DNA from: Argopecten irradians
Lineage: Eukaryota > Mollusca > Bivalvia > Pectinida > Pectinidae
Length of the DNA stretch: 64,000 bases
Direction of reading: 5' to 3'
Assembly (NCBI RefSeq): GCF_041381155.1
Contig: NC_091135.1
Coordinates: forward strand, 47,667,086-47,731,085
Position numbers and translations under genes: made by a program. Under the pieces are notes generated by a model that was not told the DNA's origin, made no database searches, and saw only the letters and a list, made by a program, of their open reading frames with translations. Every line of letters starts with the position of its first letter. Positions within the stretch are counted from its first letter, which is position 1. Positions 13,901-22,900 of this stretch are shown here, piece after piece.

Positions 13901-16900
13901 TGTGTCAGTTCCATGGAATATCAAAAGATGAAGAACCTCCTTACCAACGATGGACCACCCACGGTAATAATTTGTTACAATTAAATCAGCATTTTTTTAA
14001 TATATTTATTTTTAGCCCACCATCATCAGATGGTGGGCTATTCAAATCGCCTTTCGTCCGTGGTCCGTCGTCCGTCCGTCCGTCCGTTAACAATTCTTGT
14101 TACCGCTATTTCTCACAAAGTACTGAAGGAATCTTTCTCAAATTTCACATGTAGGTTCCCCTAGGGCCCTAGTTGTGCATATTGCATTTTGGGACCAATC
14201 GGTCAACAAGATGGCCGACTGGCAGCCATCTTGGATTTTGATAGTTAAAGTTTGTTACCGCTATTTTTCAGAAAGTTGTGAAGGGATCTTTCTCAAATTT
14301 CACATGTAGGTTCCCCTAGGGCCCTAGTTGTGCATATTGCATTTTGGGACCAATCTGTCAACAAGATGGCCGACTGGCGGCCATCTTGGATTTTGATAGT
14401 TTAAGTTTGTTACCGCTATTTCTCAGAAAGTTGTGAAGGGATCTATCCAAGACTGGCGGCCATCTTGGATTTTGATAGTTAAAGTTTGTTACCGCTATTT
14501 TTCAGAAAGTTGTGAAGGAATTTTTCTCAAATTTCACATGTAGGTTCCCCTAGGGCCCTAGTTGTGCATATTGCATTTTGGGACCAATCGGTCAACAAGA
14601 TGGCCGACTGGCGGCCATCTTGGATTTTGATAGTTAAAGTTTGTTACCGCTATTTCTCAGAAAGTTGTGAAGGGATCTTTCTCAAATTTCACATGTAGGT
14701 TCCCCTAGGGCCCTAGTTGTGCATATTGCATTTTGGACCAATCGGTCAACAAGATCTTGGATTTTGATAGTTTAAGTTTGTTACCGCTATTTCTCAGAAA
14801 GTTGTGAAGAGATCTTTCTCAAATTTCATATGTAGGTTCTCCTAGGGCCCTAGTTGTGCATATTGCATTTTGGGACCAATCTGTCAACAAGATAGTCCAC
14901 CGGCGGCCATCTTGGATTTTGATAGTTAAAGTTTGTTACCGCTATTTCCCAGAAAGTACTGAAGGGATCTTTCTCAAATTTCACATGTAGGTTCCCCTAG
15001 GGCCCTAGTTGTGCATATTGCATTTTGGGACCAATCGGTCAACAAGATGGCCGACTGGCGGCCATCTTGGATTTTGATAGTTAAAGTTTGTTACCGCTAT
15101 TTCTCAGAAAGCTGTGAAGGGATCTTTCTCAAATTTCACATGTAGGTTCCCCTAGGGCCCTAGTTGTGCATATTGCATTTTGGGACCAATCTGTCAACAA
15201 GATGGCCGACTGGCGGCCATCTTGGATTTAGATAGTTTAAGTTTGTTACCGCTATTTCTCAGAAAGTTGTGAAGGGATCTTTCTCAAATTTCACATGTAG
15301 GTTCCCCTAGGGCCCTAGTTGTGCATATTGCATTTTGGGACCAATCGGTCAACAAGATCTTGGATTTTGATAGTTTAAGTTTGTTACCGCTATTTCTCAG
15401 AAAGTTGTGAAGAGATCTTTCTCAAATTTCATATGTAGGTTCTCCTAGGGCCCTAGTTGTGCATATTGCATTTTGGGACCAATCTGTCAACAAGATAGTC
15501 CACCGGCGGCCATCTTGGATTTTGATAGTTAAAGTTTGTTACTGCTATTTCCCAGAAAGTACTGAAGGGATCTTTCTCAAATTTCACATGTAGGTTCCCC
15601 TAGGGCCCTAGTTGTGCATATTGCATTTTGGGACCAATCGGTCAACAAGATGGCCGACTGGCGGCCATCTTGGATTTTGATAGTTAAAGTTTGTTACCGC
15701 TATTTCTCAGAAAGCTGTGAAGGGATCTTTCTCAAATTTCACATGTAGGTTCCCCTAGGGCCCTAGTTGTGCATATTGCATTTTGGGACCAATCTGTCAA
15801 CAAGATGGCCGACTGGCGGCCATCTTGGATTTAGATAGTTTAAGTTTGTTACCGCTATTTCTCAGAAAGTTGTGAAGGGATCTTTCTCAAATTTCACATG
15901 TAGGTTCCCCTAGGGCCCTAGTTGTGCATATTGCATTTTGGGACCAATCGGTCAACAAGATCTTGGATTTTGATAGTTTAAGTTTGTTACCGCTATTTCT
16001 CAGAAAGTTGTGAAGGGATCTTTCTCAAATTTCATATGTAGGTTCTCCTAGGGCCCTAGTTGTGCATATTGCATTTTGGGACCAATCTGTCAACAAGATA
16101 GTCCACCGGCGGCCATCTTGGATTTTGATAGTTAAAGTTTGTTAACGCTATTTCCCAGAAAGTACTGAAGGAATTTTTCTCAAATTTCATATGTAGGTTC
16201 CCCTAGGACCCTAGTTGTGCATATTGCATTTTGGGACAGATCGGTCAACAAGATGGCCGAAGGGCGGCCATCTTGGATGTTGATAGTTAAAGTTTGTTAC
16301 CGCTATTTCTCAGAAAGTAATGAAGGTTTTTTTCTCAAATTTCATGTGCAGGTTCCTGAAGGGGTCTAGTGCATTTTCGGACTTATCGGTCAGCAAGATG
16401 ATCGACAGGTAGCCATCTTGGATTTTGATAATTGAAGTTTGTTTCTGCTATATATGTCAGAAAGTACTGAAAGGATCTTTCTCAAGTTTAATATATGGTA
16501 TGTAGTAAAAGTTAGAAAAGCAGGGAAAAGATCCCTCTTTCTGTTGTCAGACATAGATCATTCTTTGGTGGGCGCCAAGATCCCTCTGGGATCTCTTGTT
16601 TGTATTTCATTTTAAAACTGTCACCAGGTTTACCTACATAGCATTCTCTAGTGATTGCTTTCGAAATCCTCTGTCTTCTGTACCAGGTTGACACAAATGT
16701 TGTCATCTGTACCAGATTGGGACGAATGTTGCAATTTGCCTTGTCTAAACTGGATGTCACTGGTCAGCGTATTAGGCTGGTATAGTAAGGTTTCTGGATT
16801 GTACAGGTTAATTACTATAAAGTTGTAGGTGTCGTAACTGAACGAAAATTTTGACATATTATTTTTTCTTCAGTAATCTATTAAAAACCATCAGTTTAAA

Positions 16901-19900
16901 TGGATTAAGCTTAGAAAATCATTTAAATGTACAGACAAACATGTATGATGCCTTATAAACATTAGTTACAACACAGAATTTATGCACGGTAAAATTGTTT
17001 AGATAGAAACACCTGCATGATTCACTTTATAAATACTAATAACACTGTAAAAATATGAAAAAAATAAAACTATGCTTTGTAAATTTTGTAATTCTCAAAA
17101 TGTTGGTAATGTTTAGTGGTGAATAACATATGCACGTTACTTTAAATGAGACCTTTCTTAGATCTTTGATACACTATATTTGTTCCATCTGGGTTTTTCT
17201 GTCATTATTTAATAGAAAAAGATGTTTTCATTATACATTTGGATGAATCTGTGTTAATAATGAGTTGGTTTGGCGGGCACCAATAATATATTTAACGTTG
17301 TATTAACAGCCAGGGTCATCTAAGGACATGCCAGGTTTGTTGGTGGAGGAAAGCAGGAGTACTCAAAGAAAAACCACTGACCAGTTGTCAGTACCTGGCA
17401 ACTGCCCCACATGGGATTCAAACTCAAGATCCAGAGGTGGAGGGCTTGTGTCAATATATTGAGACATCCTAACCACTCGGCCACCGCGGCTCCATGATGA
17501 TGTGAAAAGTATTGTTACCGTGTAATGAAAACATCAGTTTATTGTTTGTAGGTATTCAGTACTACAGAGGATACACAAATTCCTGTGCTGCGACGATACA
17601 TCCATGAGCTGACATCGTCAAGGCGACAACAACATATCGATAGGTTGATCCGTACCCTGGGGCAGTTTGTGTTTGATGTCCAGAGTTACATCATGGCTGA
17701 TGGCGCCACAGTATGTACATGATTGGTGTGGCAGAAATGGATAAAGAAAATATCAAATGGATTTATTATCACAATCAATATATAATGTGTAGCCATTGCA
17801 TGGAAGAATTCTTCTCGATTCATGAAATTTTATTATCTTGATTATGAAAAAAGTATTTGTGATTCCAAGGAGATTTTAATGGAGTCTTGATTTCTGTTGA
17901 GTTACCAGGTAAATATGAATGAAATATTTGCAAAATTATTGTAATTTGAAGTCTTGCACTAGAGATGTATGCCAAAAACACTACATGGGTGAATTCAATG
18001 GAAAAGAGAAGTACATGTATTATGTGATGAAAGGAGCTATGACATTGAGTGTTTGTGTTTCAGTGTAAAGGAACTCGGAGGGATGCTAAGTTTGCAGTAG
18101 AGGAAAATTCCAAGGAACTGTGTGAAAAGTTTGAGCCAGTTTTGTCTCGTCTTACTCATGACATCGAAGAAATCTTCTGCAACAGTATTGAGACAAAAAT
18201 GACTGATGGAGTTGCTTCTGCAGTGTCTTCTGCCAATGACACTGTCTCAAAGTGGGCTTCTACGGTAAACAACTTTATGAACAAGAGAGCAGTTAAGTCA
18301 ATCATTAGTGATTATAGACAAGTATGCTAGGCTTGGAACATAAAGTTACATCAAGATTTGTAAAAGTTTTTAGTCCTGATGTTATATTAGAATCTGTAAC
18401 GTAGGACGAAAGGACGAGTGGGGATAGTATTCAGTTAGGAAAAAGAAAACACAACATCGTATTAAGAAACAAAATAGAGATTTTATACACCAAATACACA
18501 GAACAAGATATTTACAAGTTTTACATAAGTTATTTGATACCTACAACCTATTCACACCCATTAACACTACTTTCACACAATGAATAATGTCTCTGCACAC
18601 ATCCCTCTGATGACTCCACAAACCAAATGTAGGTTAAGACACTGTACATCGACGTAGACTCTGTGGTCGTAGTCTGTCTGAATGGCTGAGTTGCGAAAGT
18701 AACCTACGACACACACATGACACACACAGTGTCCACAATAACCACAATAAATGCTCAGTAGCCTGTCTGCCCAGCCGTGTGGTGGCTGAAGGTAATATCT
18801 GTGACGTCACAAGTTTAATTGATGTCTCTGACACAATGATATGGCGGCCCTAAATATGAAGTGGCCCTCTCAATGGCTTCGCTGCCATATTAGTAAATGT
18901 AGCCTACTTTCAATTTAATGAACATTGTTTGTTGTCTTTCAGCCAAACAAAGAGGTCAGATCTGAAGGCGGACTTCACTGGAAGACGTACCAATGTACTG
19001 TAAGACGACAGGGCGTGTACAAATCTCCCACCTATGGTGCTATCGACTTCAACGAACAACTGTCGGAGCCCATGTATAGGTGTATCAGTGTATGCTGGGA
19101 CAAAGTTTTCAGGTGAATCAATACTCTGTAGTTTCATATTGCCAAGTTGTCTGCTTGTGCAGGTTGTTATATCATGCTTTAATTAGCATAACCTCATATT
19201 TTTAGCCCGCCATCATCAAATGGTGGGCTATTCAAATTGTCTTTCGTCGGTGGTCCGTCAGTCCTTCTTTCCTTTAACAATTCTTGTTACCACAATTTCT
19301 CAGAATGTGCTGAAGGGATCTTTCTCAAATTTCATATGTATATTGCTCTACCATCCTACATGTGAATACTGCATTTTGAGACCGATTGGTCAACAAGATC
19401 GCTGACAGGCCGCCATCTTGGATTTTGATGATAAATGCAGTTTACTTACTGCTATTTCTCAGAATCATATGCAGGTTCCCCAAGCGCTGTTGTTGTATAT
19501 ATTGCATTTTGGGACCATCGGTTAACAAGATGGCCTCATGATGAACTCCCTCATCAACCAATTATATAAAGGTATGATGTATTTTGACAGTGGCCTCCTG
19601 TGGAGAACACTGGAAAACTGTAGGGGCCTAATTATGATGACCTTGGCCACATTTGTAAGGGACCTTTGTGGGAAACTCCAAGCCTTGGAAGTAGATCGGA
19701 GTCAGACGGACAGAGTGAGCACTCAGCTGTGTAATAGTGCTAAAGACAAGGTGAGAGTCAGGAGAGATATCAAAGTTACATCAAAACTGTGTGAAAGGGT
19801 AATATACAACTGACAGACATTTTAATTACCGGTATAGGAAAGTGATGGAAACTTTGTATGAATCTGTCACAATAAAAGATGGTATTTACCATATTTGACC

Positions 19901-22900
19901 CAATAAACGCCCCTCACACTTTTTGAGGCCACAACTTCACTCACCTCGATTCAAATACAGACTGAAATCTATGGAGGTTTCTCTGTTTCAAAGTCGAAGT
20001 TGTATTGTATTGAATTTCAATCCAAGAACTCCAAGAGACAAACATAGAGAATACACAGTTATTATCTTACAATACAAGGTTTATTTTGGTGCGAGACTTA
20101 GGAAAGCCGAGATGACGAGGCTTTGCCGAGTCATCTCGTCTCTCTGTCGAGCACCAAAATAAAACTTGTATTGTAAGATACTAACTGTGTATTCTGTTTA
20201 TCCTGTGACCATTATGGCATTCAAAATGAAAGCAAATTGACAGTTATTTACTTTGTTTCGCTTGAAGCGAGACTCTTCTTTGATGCGGAGGTAAAGATTC
20301 ATTCACTAAACCGAATGAGAGTGCACTCCTATTTACCGCCGTGGGAAATAAATAAACGCATTCACAAACAGTATCTGTAATTCTATTCAGTGTGATATAT
20401 CACTGAAACAATATGCAAATACTCAAAAACAAGAACCCATTAAAGAATTACTTTACAATACATACCTTTGCCATGAACCAAAAAAAGACAACACCGCCTT
20501 ATGTGGTTTCGATATCGTAAAAATGACGTCATTCCGGTGAATGTGCTGTCACGTTTCTGGGTTCAAGTAAGAAAAAGTTACGTCTGATATGGAACTAATT
20601 CACGTGATCGTATTGACGGATAAAGCACAAGTTTATTCGGCAGTAGTTATCGGTCAGTATGTGGACAGTTGCAGGATAAAATATTATTAGACATTATCAT
20701 TCTGTTATAAAGAGACACTGTATTAATTGTGTGTATCTCTCTTGTTGTAGTTGGCAGAGATGCTGACTAACCTAAAGGAGCTGGTTTTGTCCCGTCAGCG
20801 TGATATCAGCAGGGTCATAACACCAACAGTACAGGTAGGACCTAATAGCTGAGTGATAACACTTAGGTTGTTTCATTTATATGGTTTAACTGGTTGGATC
20901 TAGTCGTTCGTTTTTGAAAGAATGATGAACCTGGTCATCTTGAATTGTTTTCAGACAATCCTTGACAAAGCTATCATTGGCATATATCAAAATCTGCAGG
21001 TTCGTCAGGAAACTCATCCAACAGTACAGTTAGGACTAACTAGCTACATATTTAATTATCATAGGTACAATTCTTGTCCTTTAAATTCAATTTTCCTAAT
21101 AAGGGCGCTGTCTGTGGGTAATTGGCCGAAGGGGGCACCGTTATTTGAGACCATTTTTAGATGTTTTTTTCTGAGACAGACTATATAGTCATCTTGCTAT
21201 TAATTTTCATATTTTTCTGAAACTTATTATAATGAACTTATGTTTTTAAGTCAAGTAAGTATTGGAATTACATGATTATGAAGAAATGTATGCACCAGAA
21301 GTATTTAACATTGATTAAATGTGTCTGTTTCACAGAATTTTGGTATTTCATGCTAGCCTGTTTGTTTACTATGGATACACAAAATGGCAGATGGTGCTTT
21401 CAATTGCTATTTTCGTTTTGTGGCAGATGGGAAATACTGATAAAAGCATGCAATAAAACGCTTTAGAGGATGCGCTCTTAATAAGGAAAATACGTTACAT
21501 GTAGGGAGTAAATGTCTCTGAATTAAGTTCGTGTTTCATGTACATTGTAACATTTCACTTCAGTGCTTAAAGGGCTCATAGGCTGTTTCTCCAGTTGTTC
21601 TGTTTACAATTTCTCAAAAAAGATGGTATCCAGCGACCTCCGAGCTGGTCCATAGCATTCTTGGCTGAAGTGCTACCAAATAACATGGTATTAAAGACCT
21701 TGACTTTCATTTACAATCACAGAGGTCAAAATCTTCAGGTTACCTTATCATTGTATTAAGCGTTATGACTATGACAGGAAAATCTGGACCAGACGTACAC
21801 CTATTGTGGTGGTGAAGCTGGTAAAGGAATGTTCATGAGGATCAAACAAGCGATGGCTGGAGGGGTAGACTACAGACGCCACAACATGTTTGGGGAGGCC
21901 TCACGCATACTACTGGATAGTCTCATACAGCTCAAGGTTTGTGTAAAACAGAGATGAAACTATAAAAATTGATAAAAATTATACGTATGAAATCAAATAG
22001 ATTAAGAATGATTTTAATTGACCATTTTGTGTTATCAATAAAAGTTTTCATTCTTTTAGGAGGATGTGGTTTCCCATGTCAGACTTGTGTGTCGGTCACT
22101 CTGTGAGATGCTTCAGGCTGCGTTTGAGCCATTGTGGGAGGCACCAAGTCAAACCAAACTGCTTAAGGATCTTCTGTTTGACAGTAAGTATATTAATCTG
22201 TTCATCAAGATTTTGAAATTGTATCCTTATCAGACCATCGTATTTTCTGTTTTAACACATCTGTTTCAGCAGTCGCCCATTACAATTCTACACAACTTGA
22301 TATGTGGCAGCTTTACTGCATATGTAAATTACGAAAAAGAGAAGATGGGGAGGGGGGGTTCAAACTATTATTAGAGTAATACTAAAAGCATGTATCAACT
22401 TATGGATAGTAAGCTTACCTTATGCTATAAACCAATTTATTTTTGTGAGCAATGTCTTTTCACGGGCAACCAGAATTTGGGAAAATGAATCACCGTGAAA
22501 ACAACCCTACTTAAGTACAATAGTGCTTTAAGTTGTAAAGGGCGAAAATAGATTGCCAGGAAAAAGTCATGAGAAGACGACATTCAGTTGCAGCAATAAC
22601 AAGCTGGTTTACAGTAGAATATATGTGTAGATGAAATTGACATTTCCTATTTTAGGTGTAACACAGGCCGTCCTGTCGGTGAGTAAACTCCACACAGATG
22701 CTAACATCTCTCTACCAGTGGTACCGACACGTGAGTCCACATCTAACGAGGACAGTCCATCACTATCTGGCCAATCACATCAGGGTAGTCCAGTCCCACA
22801 AATTGACCCTGCCCTCCCTGGTCCCTCTGGCCTACAGATGGCCAAGACTGCCCCTGTAGGTCCCCAAATGTATACAACTACTATTGGTAGTACCCAGAGG

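Larger units (their letters stand above)
10695..13963 (+). other. NUGGC: NUGGC coiled-coil exons and acidic insert (exons 7-10)
   Basis: Exon 7 (10695-10905), exon 8 (12823-12945) and exon 9 (13370-13489) encode charged helical sequence rich in Glu and Lys with heptad spacing, typical of the stalk that follows the GTPase domain in this family. Exon 10 (13772-13963) begins with an Asp/Glu run of about 30 residues ([10 protein letters not shown] and DDDDEE), then returns to conserved family sequence at [15 protein letters not shown]. The introns between them carry two tandem-core elements (9454-10386 and 11233-12786). Confidence 0.85.
17552..22183 (+). other. NUGGC: NUGGC C-terminal helical region (exons 11-17)
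   Basis: Seven small exons keep phase. Exon 11 has [15 protein letters not shown] and exon 13 has [17 protein letters not shown] and [13 protein letters not shown], both recognisable SLIP-GC family blocks. Exon 14 (19591-19750) starts at TGACAG|T directly behind a truncated repeat element (19198-19540). Exon 15 (20751-20834) ends RVITPTVQ and joins exon 16 (21778-21936) at [17 protein letters not shown], with a join of the length expected for the family. Exon 17 (22060-22183) closes the helical region at [10 protein letters not shown]. Confidence 0.83.

Noticed and set aside
20956-21000. Extra NUGGC exon encoding [15 protein letters not shown]
   Set aside because: It has a fair acceptor and fits the phase, but the family alignment joins exon 15 directly to exon 16 and the donor side is weak.
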